A DNA stretch of 64,000 nt from Caenispirillum salinarum_A (GTDB lineage Bacteria > Pseudomonadota > Alphaproteobacteria > Rhodospirillales > Rhodospirillaceae): the NCBI RefSeq assembly GCF_044803115.1, contig NZ_CP085224.1, forward strand, positions 3,658,001-3,722,000, in the 5' to 3' direction. Below the pieces are notes generated by a model. The model did no database searches and was not told where the DNA came from. It was given only the letters and a program-made list of their open reading frames with translations. The number at the start of each line of letters is the position of its first letter. The first letter of the stretch is position 1. The position numbers and the translations under genes were made by a program. Of this stretch, positions 33,520 through 42,243 are shown piece by piece.

Positions 33520-34341
33520 TCAGGCGAGGTCTTCCGGCACCTCGTCCGTCCACACCCGAAAGGACCGCAGGCCCGCCGGGCCGAAAATGTGCGTCAGCGG
33601 CACGTCGGCGGCGTCGCGGCCTTGCGCGATCAACGCCCGGCCCACGCGCGGCACCCGGTTGCGCGGGTCCACCGTGTACCAGCGCCCGCCCACGAACACC
33701 TCGAACCAGCCGGCGAAGTCCATGGGGCCGGCGGGCGGCGGAATGTCGATGTCGCCCAGGTATCCGGTGCAGTAGCGGGCGGGCACGTTCAGCGCCCGGC
33801 ACAGCGCGACCCCCAGGTGCGCGAAGTCGCGGCAGACGCCGGTGCGTTCCGTGAAGGCCTCGAAGGCCGTCTTGGTGGGGCGGGCGAAGTGGTAGCCGAA
33901 GGTGATGTGGTTGTGGACCCAGTCGTTGACGGCCTCCACCCGCGCCCAGGTCAGCGGCAGATGGCCGAAGGTGTCCCACGCCGCCTGCGACAGGCGGTCG
34001 GTCTCGCAATAGCGGCTGCCCAGCAGGTAGACCAGCGTCTCCGGCGGCAGGTCCTGCACCGGGGTCAGCGGCGTGTCCGGCGGCGGCCGCTCGTCGGGCA
34101 CGCGCGGCAGGCGAAGGGTGGCGTCGGTGGTCAGGCGCATGGTCCCCGGCGGCGCGACAAGGCGTGAACACCAGTTGCCGAAACCGTCGCGGTAGGGCGT
34201 GATCGGCACCGGCGGGTCCGTCGCCAGGCGATCGGGCTGGCGCAAGGCGTCCGTCAGGGAATGGTGGATGGTCAACAGCACGATCATCGGCGTCGGGGCC
34301 GGACAATCGTATTGCACGTCGTAACCGACCCGCAGCAGCAT
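33520..34341 (-). CDS. Transglutaminase-like domain protein
   Basis: 273 aa. The N-terminal beta domain (VGYDVQYDCPAPTPMIVLL) of the bacterial transglutaminase-like family is followed by the papain-like core with nucleophile Cys in TGVCRDFAHLGVALCRALN. The later segment PMDFAGWFEVFVGGRWYTVDP is where the catalytic His (usually just before AW) and Asp should be. Asp is present, but I see Ala where His is expected, so activity is uncertain. Start 34341 has GGGAG upstream. It is divergent from the CBS protein; the role is unknown, possibly peptidase. Confidence 0.8.
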   Translation of the reverse strand: MLLRVGYDVQYDCPAPTPMIVLLTIHHSLTDALRQPDRLATDPPVPITPYRDGFGNWCSRLVAPPGTMRLTTDATLRLPRVPDERPPPDTPLTPVQDLPPETLVYLLGSRYCETDRLSQAAWDTFGHLPLTWARVEAVNDWVHNHITFGYHFARPTKTAFEAFTERTGVCRDFAHLGVALCRALNVPARYCTGYLGDIDIPPPAGPMDFAGWFEVFVGGRWYTVDPRNRVPRVGRALIAQGRDAADVPLTHIFGPAGLRSFRVWTDEVPEDLA

Positions 34342-34508
34342 GGCGTGCTCTCCCTTGCGGTGAATTGCACATCGTAGCGCCTTTCGCGCGGCGTTATCGC
34401 CCCCAAATGAGAGGGAGGCGCCGCCAAGGCCGGCGCGCACGACAGGCAATCCCGTGGCGGAACGTCTTTCGGCCACCGCCACGGCCACTCCAGACCGGGG
34501 AGCGCGGC

Positions 34509-34946
34509 ATGACGATCAGCAAGATCCTGTCTCAGAAGGGTACCGCCGTTCACACGGCCCGCAGCACCATGACGGTGGAAGAGGCCATCAAGACCATGTG
34601 GGAGTTGGAGATCAGCGCGCTGGTGGTCTGCGACGACGGCCGCCGCATCGACGGAATCGTCTCCGACCGCGGCATCATCCGCGCCCTGGCGAGCCAGGGC
34701 ACCGAGATCATGGGCCGCCCCCTCGCCGACATCATGACGCGCGAGGTCATCACCTGCCGGCCGACGGACCGCATCAACAACATCATGGCCCAGATGACCG
34801 AACGGCGCATCCGCCACTTCCCGGTGGTGGACGGCGAGGGAATGCTCATGGCGCTGGTGTCCATCGGCGACGTGGTGAAACACCGCATCGACGAAATCGC
34901 CAACGACGCCGAACACATGCGGGATTACATCAGCAACGCGCGGTGA
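34509..34946 (+). CDS. CBS-domain pair protein
   Basis: 145 aa with two CBS motifs: first VHTARSTMTVEEAIKTMWEL with LVVCDDGRRIDGIVSDRGII, second VITCRPTDRINNIMAQMTE with HFPVVDGEGMLMALVSIGDV. Such small stand-alone CBS proteins bind adenine nucleotides and act as sensors. The start ATG at 34509 follows GGGGAGC. It stands alone between a divergent transglutaminase gene and a convergent ABC gene, so its target cannot be deduced. Confidence 0.85.
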   Translation: MTISKILSQKGTAVHTARSTMTVEEAIKTMWELEISALVVCDDGRRIDGIVSDRGIIRALASQGTEIMGRPLADIMTREVITCRPTDRINNIMAQMTERRIRHFPVVDGEGMLMALVSIGDVVKHRIDEIANDAEHMRDYISNAR

Positions 34947-34995
34947 GGATGGCTTGAGGGCGCAGGGTGGTGAAGACGGCCGGCGGCGGTTGTGG

Positions 34996-35076
34996 ATTCC
35001 TGCTTTCGCAGGAATGACGGGTCTCTGATTGTAATCAAGTGTCTTGTATAGCCGTCACCCCAACGAAGGCTGGGGT
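34996..35076. repeat. Pair of REP-like intergenic palindromes
   Basis: ATTCCTGC-TTTC-GCAGGAAT (34996-35015) and ACCCCA-ACGAAGGC-TGGGGT (35057-35076) resemble the extragenic palindromes of the form ATTCC-GC-TTTCG-GC-GGAAT common in proteobacteria. They lie between two convergent genes, where they may also end transcription. Confidence 0.6.
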
Positions 35077-35104
35077 CCACATCCGGCCTGAGCCGCCCCA
35101 CCCG

Positions 35105-35860
35105 CTAATGCTTCAACACCCGCGACAGGAACGACTTGGTGCGCTCGCTCTGCGGGTTGTCGAAGACTTCCGCCGGGGGGCCTTGTTCGACGATCTGGCC
35201 CTCGTGGATGTAGATCACCCGGTCGGCGACCTCCCGCGCGAAGCCCATCTCGTGGGTGACCACCATCATGGTCATGCCCTCGGCCGCCAGCTCGCGCATG
35301 ACGTCCAGCACCTCGCCGATCATTTCCGGGTCGAGCGCCGAGGTCGGCTCGTCGAACAGCATGACGCGCGGGTCCATCGCCAGCGCACGGGCGATCGCCA
35401 CGCGCTGCTGCTGGCCGCCGGACAGCTGGGCCGGATACTTTTCCGCCTGGTTGCCGATGCCCACGCGGTCCAGCAGGCGGCGGGCCGTTTCCTCGGCCTG
35501 GTTGCCGCCGATCTTCCGCACGCGCATGGGCGCCAGCATGATGTTCTTCAGCACGGTGCGGTGCGGGAACAGGTTGAACTGCTGGAAGACCATGCCGACC
35601 TCGCGCCGGATGGCTTGCAGGTTGCGGCTTGTCTTGCTGGTGGCGCCGGGCTCCAGCGGGTGGCCGTCGACCACGATGCGCCCGCCCTGGAAGGGCTCCA
35701 GCCCGTTGACGCAGCGGATCAGCGTCGACTTGCCCGAGCCGGACGCGCCGATGATGACGATCTTCTCGCCCGGCACGACCTCCAGGTTGATGTCCTTCAG
35801 CACGTGGTGGCTGCCAAAGTACTTGTTGACGTCCTTCATCTCGACGATGGGGTCAGCCAT
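35105..35860 (-). CDS. Polar amino-acid ABC transporter ATP-binding protein (GlnQ/HisP family)
   Basis: 251 aa. Walker A is IIGASGSGKSTLIRC, Q-loop VFQQFNLFPH, ABC signature QLSGGQQQRVAIARAL, Walker B VMLFDEPTSALDPE, H-loop VVTHEMGFA. The FNLFPH segment is typical of polar amino-acid importers. I chose ATG 35860 because GGGAGG lies nine bases before it and directly abuts the earlier ATG. It is the last gene of a three-gene operon (binding protein, permease, ATPase). Confidence 0.93.
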   Translation of the reverse strand: MADPIVEMKDVNKYFGSHHVLKDINLEVVPGEKIVIIGASGSGKSTLIRCVNGLEPFQGGRIVVDGHPLEPGATSKTSRNLQAIRREVGMVFQQFNLFPHRTVLKNIMLAPMRVRKIGGNQAEETARRLLDRVGIGNQAEKYPAQLSGGQQQRVAIARALAMDPRVMLFDEPTSALDPEMIGEVLDVMRELAAEGMTMMVVTHEMGFAREVADRVIYIHEGQIVEQGPPAEVFDNPQSERTKSFLSRVLKH

Positions 35861-35883
35861 TGTCGTCATCCTCCCCGTCCCGC

Positions 35884-36552
35884 TCATTGACCGACCAGAC
35901 CGCTGCGCTCAAGCCCGCGCAGGATGGCGGAGAGCGTCAGCGTGATGACCAGGTAGAGCAGCGCCACCATCAGGTAGACCTCCAGCGCGTTGAAGGTCGT
36001 GGCGATGTAGATCTGCCCTTGGCGCACCAACTCGCCCACACCGATGACGGAGAACAGCGAGGTGTCCTTGATGGACACGATGGCCTGGTTGCCGAGCGGC
36101 GGGATCATGCGCCGCAGCGCCTGCGGCCAGATGACATAGCGGAAGGTGTCCAGCCGCGACAGGCCCAGCGACAGGCCGGCTTCCCGCTGTCCCCTGTCGA
36201 TGGACTGCACGCCGCCGCGCACGATTTCCGAAATGTAGGCGCCCGCGTTCAGCGCGATGGCGGCGATGCCGGCGGTCAGCGCGTTGATGGGACCGCCCAG
36301 AACCTGCGGCAGGCCATAGAAAATAAACAGCACCTGCACCAGCACGGGGGTGCCGCGGAACACCTCGATATAGGCGATTGCCGGCCAGCGCAGCAGGCGC
36401 ACCGGGTTGATGCTGAGCAGCCCGAAAATGATGCCCAGCACAAACCCGAAGATCAGACCGACGCCGGAAATCAGAAGGGTATAGGGAATGCCTTCCAGCA
36501 GGTAGGGGATCGAGTTGATCGCCGCCTGCCAGTCGAACTGGAAGTTGCCCAC
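35884..36552 (-). CDS. Polar amino-acid ABC transporter permease (GlnP/HisM family)
   Basis: 222 aa, about five membrane helices. The N-terminal signature is IPYLLEGIPYTLLISGVGL; YIEVFRGTPVLVQVLFIFYG is the family signature. The EAA loop is REAGLSLGLSRLDTFRYVIW, which contacts the ATPase. As the only permease gene here it probably forms a homodimer. It lies between the binding-protein gene and the ATPase gene, with tandem hairpins upstream that likely lower its expression relative to the binding protein. Confidence 0.93.
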   Translation of the reverse strand: MGNFQFDWQAAINSIPYLLEGIPYTLLISGVGLIFGFVLGIIFGLLSINPVRLLRWPAIAYIEVFRGTPVLVQVLFIFYGLPQVLGGPINALTAGIAAIALNAGAYISEIVRGGVQSIDRGQREAGLSLGLSRLDTFRYVIWPQALRRMIPPLGNQAIVSIKDTSLFSVIGVGELVRQGQIYIATTFNALEVYLMVALLYLVITLTLSAILRGLERSGLVGQ

Positions 36553-36589
36553 CTGTGGGGTCTCCTCGGTCTCCTGTCCTCAAACGGCA

Positions 36590-36645
36590 CGCACCGGGGC
36601 GGGTATTACGCCCTGCCCCGGTGCGCGACCCCGAAAGGCGGGGTC
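36590..36645 (-). promoter_or_regulatory. Tandem stem-loops between binding-protein and permease genes
   Basis: CGCACCGGGGC/GCCCCGGTGCG (36590-36625, 14-base loop) and GACCCC/GGGGTC (36627-36645) follow the binding-protein stop. No T-run follows on the minus strand. Such hairpins commonly stabilise the 5' transcript so that binding protein exceeds permease. Confidence 0.65.
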
Positions 36646-36653
36646 AGGCCGCC

Positions 36654-37421
36654 TTAATTGCTTTCGCTGGTCGGCATTTCGCCGAACCACTTCTTGTAGA
36701 TTTCGGCGTAGGTGCCGTCTTCCTTCATGGAGGCGAGCGCCTTGTTGGCGTCATCGACCCACTCCGAGCCCTCGTTGAAGGCGATGCCGTACTGCTGGCC
36801 CTCGTACAGCGGGCCGACGGTCTTGACCTTGTCGCCGCCCTTGGTCTTGGCGAAGTAGCCCACGTTCGGCGCGTCGTAGAACACGGCGTCCACGCTGCCC
36901 GACATCAGCGCCATGTACATGTCGGCGCTGCCCGGATAGGGCGTGATGTCGGCATCGTCCAGGTTCTCGGTCAGGTAGTCGTAGCTGGTCGAGCCGATCT
37001 TGGTGCCGACCTTCTTGCCTTCCAGGTCGGTCATCTCGTCCACGTCGCTGTCCTGCGGCACCAGCAGGCGCAGGCCGCTGTCGTAGTACGGGTCGGTGAA
37101 GTCGACGATCTTCTCGCGCTCTTCGGTGATGGTGATGCCGGCGATGGCGACGTTCGCGTTGCCGGTCTGAACGGCGGGAATGATGCCGTTGAAGTCCATG
37201 GTGCGCAGGTTGTAGTCGAACCCGGCGCGCTTGGCGACCTCGGACAGGATGTCCATGTCGAAGCCGACCATCTCGCCGGTATCCTGGTCCATCATCTCGA
37301 AGGGCACGAAGGACGGGTCCGTGACGGCTTCCAGCGTCTCGGCGGCGGCCGGGGTGGCGACCGCGGCGGTGGCGGCGACGGCGGCGGCCATGCTCAGGCG
37401 CGAAATCCAGGTCCTGTTCAC
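36654..37421 (-). CDS. Polar amino-acid ABC transporter substrate-binding protein
   Basis: Periplasmic binding protein of family 3 (GlnH/HisJ-like), about 255 aa. Signal peptide ends ATPAAAE. Ligand-contact segments are TDPSFVPFEMMDQDTG, GFDMDILSEVAKRAG, AIAGITITEEREKIVDFTDPYYDSG and KKVGTKIGSTS. I prefer the GTG at 37421, six bases after AAGGAG; an ATG six codons upstream (37439) has no good ribosome site. The specific amino acid is not evident. First gene of the operon. Confidence 0.9.
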   Translation of the reverse strand: MNRTWISRLSMAAAVAATAAVATPAAAETLEAVTDPSFVPFEMMDQDTGEMVGFDMDILSEVAKRAGFDYNLRTMDFNGIIPAVQTGNANVAIAGITITEEREKIVDFTDPYYDSGLRLLVPQDSDVDEMTDLEGKKVGTKIGSTSYDYLTENLDDADITPYPGSADMYMALMSGSVDAVFYDAPNVGYFAKTKGGDKVKTVGPLYEGQQYGIAFNEGSEWVDDANKALASMKEDGTYAEIYKKWFGEMPTSESN

Positions 37422-37684
37422 GGTGTTCTCCTTGTTCATCGTTTTGGCCCCGAAGGCGGCGGCGAAAACCCCTGTGCGGGGCAGGCCGAACCGGCCCGGG
37501 GCTCCGAAAACCGAACCGGGCGCCCCGTTGGAGGCGCCCGCCTAACCCCATTAGGTTCCTCGGGCTTGGAGCATCTGTCAACCGCCACGGGTTTGATCGA
37601 ACGGTCGAAGCATCCCTTGCGGGCTTTCGCAATCGCCGCGCATGACGCATCCTGCGGCCGCTTCTGTCGCAACCGGAGACGCCG

Positions 37685-39019
37685 TTGGCCATGGACGGGA
37701 CCGCCCTGTCGCTTCTGATGTTCGCCGCCCTGGTGGGCCTGCTGGCGCTGGCCGTGCCGGTGGGGCTGGCCATGCTGATCGCCGGCGGGCTGGGTTATGC
37801 CGTCATCGCCGGCGCCGCGCCGCTGCTGGACTACATGGCGACCGCCCCCTGGCACCTGAGCGCGTCATACTCGCTGTCGGTGATCCCGCTGTTCCTGCTG
37901 ATGGGGCAGTTCGCCACGCAAGGGGGCTTGAGCCGCGCCCTGTTCGGCGCCGCCAACGCCTGGCTGGGGCACCGGCGGGGCGGCATGGCGATGGCGGCGG
38001 TCGGGGCCTGCGGCGGGTTCGGGGCGATCTGCGGGTCGTCGCTCGCCACCGCCGCGACCATGGCGCATGTCTCCCTGCCCGAGATGAAGCGCCGCGGCTA
38101 CGACGGCTCGCTGGCCTGCGGAGCACTGGCGGCCGGCGGGACGCTCGGCATCCTGATCCCGCCCAGCGTGATCCTGGTGATCTATGCCCTGCTGACGGAA
38201 CAGAGCATCGGCGCCCTGTTCATCGCCGCCGTGATCCCCGGCCTGCTGGCGGTCGGCGGATACATGGCCGCCATCGCGGTCGCGGTGCGGCTGAACCCCG
38301 ACGCCGGGCCGGCGGGGCCGCGTCACGGCCTGTCGGCCCGCCTGCGGGCGCTGGCGGAGACGGGGCCGGTGCTGGCGCTGTTCGCGCTGGTGATCGGCGG
38401 CATCTACGGCGGGCTGTTCACCCCGACCGAGGGCGCTGCCGTCGGCGCCGCCGGAACCGCGCTGGCGGCCGCCGTCAGCGGGCGCATGAGCCGCGCGGGC
38501 TGGATCGACTGCCTGCTGGGCACGGCCAAGCTGACGGCGATGGTCACCCTGATCCTGATCGGGGCGGACCTCTACAACGCCTTCCTCGCACTCTCCCGCC
38601 TGCCCATGGAGGCCGCCGGGCTGGTCGCCGAGAGCGGCTGGCCGCCGCTGGCGATCCTCGGGCTGATCCTGGCGTTCTATCTGGTGGCCGGATGCCTGAT
38701 GGACAGCATGTCGATGATCCTGCTCACCGTGCCCGTCTTCCATCCCATCGTCATGGGCCTGGATTTCGGCCTGAGCCCCGACGAAACGGCCATCTGGTTC
38801 GGAATCCTGGTGCTGATCGTGGTGGAGGTGGGTCTCATCACGCCGCCCATGGGCATGAACATCTTCGTCATCCAGTCCTTCGACCCCGGCACGCCGCTCA
38901 CCCGCGCCTTCCGGGGCGTGGTGCCGTTCCTGGCGGCCGATGCGGTGCGGGTGGCGCTGCTGGTGGCCTTTCCGGGGATCGCGCTGGCCGGACTGACGCT
39001 GATGGGGGGCGGCCCTTGA
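37685..39019 (+). CDS. TRAP transporter large permease (DctM family), orphan
   Basis: 444 aa, about 12 membrane helices. Family blocks SVIPLFLLMGQFATQGGLS, GGFGAICGSSLATAATMA, GTLGILIPPSVILVIYALL and LITPPMGMNIFVIQ are clear. A TTG start at 37685 has GGAG six bases upstream; an ATG two codons later is the alternative. No small permease or binding protein is adjacent. It is instead coupled to a PqiA-like gene. It may use another system's subunits or act as a stand-alone DctM-like carrier; the substrate is unknown. Confidence 0.85.
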   Translation: MAMDGTALSLLMFAALVGLLALAVPVGLAMLIAGGLGYAVIAGAAPLLDYMATAPWHLSASYSLSVIPLFLLMGQFATQGGLSRALFGAANAWLGHRRGGMAMAAVGACGGFGAICGSSLATAATMAHVSLPEMKRRGYDGSLACGALAAGGTLGILIPPSVILVIYALLTEQSIGALFIAAVIPGLLAVGGYMAAIAVAVRLNPDAGPAGPRHGLSARLRALAETGPVLALFALVIGGIYGGLFTPTEGAAVGAAGTALAAAVSGRMSRAGWIDCLLGTAKLTAMVTLILIGADLYNAFLALSRLPMEAAGLVAESGWPPLAILGLILAFYLVAGCLMDSMSMILLTVPVFHPIVMGLDFGLSPDETAIWFGILVLIVVEVGLITPPMGMNIFVIQSFDPGTPLTRAFRGVVPFLAADAVRVALLVAFPGIALAGLTLMGGGP

Positions 39020-39462
39020 TGCGCGCGCTGCTGACCCCTTTGCTTGCGGGCGCGGCGCTGGTGCTGCTGGGCCTTGGCATCGGCCTGCCGCTGTTGCACA
39101 TCGACCGGCTGTGGCTGTTCACCGACAGCGTGTCGCTGTGGCAGGCCATCGTGACGCTGTATGCGGAGGGGGAGACGTTCCTGGCCGTCATCCTCACCGC
39201 CTTTTCCATCGTCTTCCCGGTACTGAAGATCCTCGGCGTGCTGTGGGCGTGGCGCCGGCCGTCGCCGCGCGTGGCCGCCGTGGTGGACGGGCTCGGCAAG
39301 TGGAGCATGATGGACGTGCTGGTGGTCGCCCTGCTGATCGTGACGCTGAAGGGCTCCGGCCTCGTGAACGCGGCCTCGGCACCGGGCGTCTACTGCTTCG
39401 CGGCGGCCGTGCTGCTGTCCATGATCGCGGGAATGCTGGCGAAAAAGGAGCCAAAGCACTGA
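39019..39462 (+). CDS. Paraquat-inducible protein A family membrane protein
   Basis: 147 aa with four predicted helices. SLWQAIVTLYAEGETFLAVILTAFSIVFPVLKI and WSMMDVLVVALLIVTLKG are the signature blocks of one PqiA half-domain. E. coli PqiA has two such halves plus zinc-ribbon Cys motifs; both the second half and the Cys are absent here. The ATG overlaps the TRAP permease stop, and its own stop overlaps the next gene, so the three genes are translationally coupled. The function is likely in membrane lipid homeostasis; unproven. Confidence 0.8.
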   Translation: MRALLTPLLAGAALVLLGLGIGLPLLHIDRLWLFTDSVSLWQAIVTLYAEGETFLAVILTAFSIVFPVLKILGVLWAWRRPSPRVAAVVDGLGKWSMMDVLVVALLIVTLKGSGLVNAASAPGVYCFAAAVLLSMIAGMLAKKEPKH

Positions 39463-39983
39463 TGCCGCGCCTCTGGTTCACCAGCGACACCCACTTCGGC
39501 CACGGCGGCAGCCTGGGCCTGTTCAAGCGGCCGTTCGACAGCGTGGCCGCCATGACCGAAGCGCTGGTGGAGAACTGGAATGCCCGCGTGGCGCCGGAGG
39601 ACACCATCTGGCACCTGGGCGACTTCGCCATCGGCCCGAAACCCGACGCGCAAGGCGCCATCCTGGAGCGGCTCAACGGCACGAAGCACCTGGTCAGCGG
39701 CAACAATGACGGCCCGGCGACCCTGGCGCTGGAGGGCTGGGCGTCGGTGCAGGCCTATGCCGAGATGGAGGCCGAGGGGCGCAAGCTGGTGCTCTGCCAC
39801 TATCCCTTCCGCAGCTGGAACGGCCAGCACAAGGGCGCGCTGAACCTGCACGGCCACAGCCACGGCAAGCTCGCCCCCCTGCCCCGCCAGATCGACGTCG
39901 GCGTGGACGTCTGGGACTTCGCGCCGGTGGCGGTGGAGACGCTGCTGGAGCATGCCTCCAGCCGCCGTCGGCGCAAGTCCTAG
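39462..39983 (+). CDS. Calcineurin-like metallophosphoesterase
   Basis: 173 aa. Metal-binding motifs of the family are visible: TSDTHFGHGG (D-x-H), WHLGDFAIG (GD), LVSGNNDGP (GNxD/H), LCHYPFRSWNG (H) and LHGHSHGKL (GHxH). Short phage/bacterial-type enzymes of this length hydrolyse phosphodiesters of unknown nature. The ATG overlaps the PqiA-like stop. Its TAG stop shares a CTAG with the stop of the convergent TRAP permease gene. Confidence 0.85.
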   Translation: MPRLWFTSDTHFGHGGSLGLFKRPFDSVAAMTEALVENWNARVAPEDTIWHLGDFAIGPKPDAQGAILERLNGTKHLVSGNNDGPATLALEGWASVQAYAEMEAEGRKLVLCHYPFRSWNGQHKGALNLHGHSHGKLAPLPRQIDVGVDVWDFAPVAVETLLEHASSRRRRKS

Positions 39984-41560
39984 TTAAAGAGAAGATTTGG
40001 CAGCCACGTCGCGATCCCCGGCATCTGGAAGATCACCAGCATGCCGATGATCTGAAGCATCACGAAGGGAATGACGCCCCGGTATATGTCCAGCGTCGAG
40101 ACCTCTTTCGGCGCCGCGCCCCGCAGGTAGAACAGCGAGAACCCGAAGGGCGGCGTGAGAAAGCTGGTCTGCAGGTTGATGGCGATCAGCACGGCCAGCC
40201 AGATGGGGTCCATGCCCATGGTCAGCAGGATCGGCACCACGATGGGCAGGACGATCACGGAAATCTCCACGAAGTCCAGGAAGAAGCCCATCACGAAGAC
40301 GATCGCCATGACGAACAGCAGCGCCGTCGTCTGGCCGCCGGGCATCTCCGTCAGGAACTCCTCCACCCGCACGTCGCCGCCCAGGCCCCGGAACACCAGC
40401 GAGAACACCGACGCGCCGATCATCATGGCGAAAATCATGCTGGTGACGATCATGGTGGAGCTGAGGACCGGCTTGAGCACGCCCGCGCGCCCCGCCCGCC
40501 AGAACGCGACGAAGATGCCCCAGAAGGCGATCAGCGTCAGGCCGCCCGCCAGCCAGATGCCCGCCTGCTCCACCGGCGTCGGGTTGGCGCGGCCGGTGCG
40601 CAGATCGACCATGCTGGTCAGCACCAGCATGCCGACGATGGCCCCCGCCGCCGCCCAGAAGGGCCAATTGCTGCGGCCCTTGAAGAAGCGCGGCGCGGCC
40701 AGCATCAGCGCGCCCACCGCCCCGACCGAGGCCGCTTCGGTTGGCGTGGCGATGCCGCCGAGGATCGAGCCCAGCACCGCCACGATCAGCACCACCGGCG
40801 GCACCAGCACCTTGCCGATGCGCACCATGGCCTCGCGGGAGGTGACATCGCCCTCGCGCGGCAGGGCCGGCGCGGCGGAAGGCTTCAGGAAGGCCAGCCC
40901 CAGGATGAAGATCACATAGATCAGCACCAGGCACAGGCCCGGCAGCAGGGCGGCGGCGAAGACGTCACCGACGGAGATCGTCTCGACGGTGAACTTGCCC
41001 ATGTCGAACTGCGCCTGCTGATAGCCCGACGACATGACCTCGGCCAAAATGATGAGCATGGTCGACGGCGGGATGATCTGCCCCAGCGTGCCCGCGCTCA
41101 CGATCACGCCGCTGGTCAGGCGCTTGCCGTATCCGTTGCGCAGCATGGCCGGCATGGCGATCAGCGCCATGGTGACCACCGTCGCGCCGACGATGCCGGT
41201 CGATGCCGCCAGCAGCATCCCGACGACGACGACGGAGACAGCCAGACCGCCGCGCAAGGACCCGAACAGCTTGCCCATTTCCTCCAGCAGGTCCTCGGCG
41301 ATGCGGGATCGTTCCAGGATCACGCCCATCAGCACGAACAGCGGGATCGCCAGCAGGATCTCGTTGGTCATGATGCTGAAGACGCGCGGGGCGAGCGCCG
41401 CCAGCAACGGCATGTTGAACACGCCGAGGCCCGCGCCCAGCAGGCCGAACAGGATGCCCGTGCCCGCCAGCGTGAAGATCACCGGGTAGCCCAGCAGGAT
41501 GCCGCCGCACAGTGCGGCGATCATCAGAAGGTCCAGGTTCTGGGTCAGGAAGCTCAGCAT
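39980..41560 (-). CDS. dctM: TRAP transporter large permease DctM
   Basis: 526 aa, longer than the usual 425-445 because of an insert of about 90 residues (helices around AAGAIVGMLVLTSMVDLRTGR), as in FcbT3/mannitol-type large permeases. Signature segments are IPLFVLMGVILERSRIAEDL, AASTGIVGATVVTMALIAMP, GQIIPPSTMLIILAEVM and FLTPPFGFSLFYLRG. It is last of the dctP-dctQ-dctM operon. The QTSFLTPPFGFSLFYLRGAAP tail is typical of TRAP systems for oxo-acids. The substrate is not determined. Confidence 0.9.
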   Translation of the reverse strand: MLSFLTQNLDLLMIAALCGGILLGYPVIFTLAGTGILFGLLGAGLGVFNMPLLAALAPRVFSIMTNEILLAIPLFVLMGVILERSRIAEDLLEEMGKLFGSLRGGLAVSVVVVGMLLAASTGIVGATVVTMALIAMPAMLRNGYGKRLTSGVIVSAGTLGQIIPPSTMLIILAEVMSSGYQQAQFDMGKFTVETISVGDVFAAALLPGLCLVLIYVIFILGLAFLKPSAAPALPREGDVTSREAMVRIGKVLVPPVVLIVAVLGSILGGIATPTEAASVGAVGALMLAAPRFFKGRSNWPFWAAAGAIVGMLVLTSMVDLRTGRANPTPVEQAGIWLAGGLTLIAFWGIFVAFWRAGRAGVLKPVLSSTMIVTSMIFAMMIGASVFSLVFRGLGGDVRVEEFLTEMPGGQTTALLFVMAIVFVMGFFLDFVEISVIVLPIVVPILLTMGMDPIWLAVLIAINLQTSFLTPPFGFSLFYLRGAAPKEVSTLDIYRGVIPFVMLQIIGMLVIFQMPGIATWLPNLLFN

Positions 41561-41561
41561 G

Positions 41562-42134
41562 TCAGCCGTTCTCCCGCAGCGCTTCCGACGCGCGGTCGGC
41601 GATGCCGCGGGTCTCCTTGGGCGGCGGCGCGCCCATCAGGACCGCCAGATTCCGCAGCGCCAGCCCCAGTCCCTGGATCAGCAGCAGCACCGCAAAGGCC
41701 GTGATGAACGCTTTCAGCAGGTAGGACGCCGGGATGCCGCCCACCGAAATGGCGCCTTCCCCGATCTCCCACGACCGGCGGACGAAGGGCCATGTGTAGA
41801 CCAGAATGGCGACGCAGGACGGCACCAGGAAGACCAGCGTCCCCACAAGGTCGATGGCGGCTTTCCGGCGCGGGCTTTGGCTGCCGTAGAAAATGTCCAC
41901 GCGCACATGGCCGTCGTGCAGCAGGGTGTAGCCGGCGCCCAGCATGAACAGGGCGGCGTGCAGGTAAAGCTCCAGTTCGGACACGAAAATGAAGCTCATG
42001 CCGAAGACATAGCGCAGCACGACGATGCCGAACTGGATCACCACCATGCCGACCGCCAGCCACATGACGGCCGCGCCAACGGCGGCGTTGATCCAATCCA
42101 GCATCCGGCCGAGGCGCATGAGGATCGCGGGCAT
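41562..42134 (-). CDS. dctQ: TRAP transporter small permease DctQ
   Basis: 190 aa, four helices. The N-terminal MRLGRMLDWINAAVGAAVMW and YVFGMSFIFVSELELYLHAALFMLGAGYTL with HVRVDIFYG are family blocks of the small permease. I chose ATG 42134 with GGAGGG upstream; an ATG at 42179 would add a non-conserved leader. It is one base from dctM. Confidence 0.9.
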   Translation of the reverse strand: MPAILMRLGRMLDWINAAVGAAVMWLAVGMVVIQFGIVVLRYVFGMSFIFVSELELYLHAALFMLGAGYTLLHDGHVRVDIFYGSQSPRRKAAIDLVGTLVFLVPSCVAILVYTWPFVRRSWEIGEGAISVGGIPASYLLKAFITAFAVLLLIQGLGLALRNLAVLMGAPPPKETRGIADRASEALRENG

Positions 42135-42243
42135 GGGAAAGCCCTCCGGGCGCGCGGACGGAAGTAGATTCATACGCATTCATAGAAGATCACGCGGCGC
42201 GGCCACCGCCAAGGGCCGCCGCGCCGCGCTTGTCCGGCCGGGA

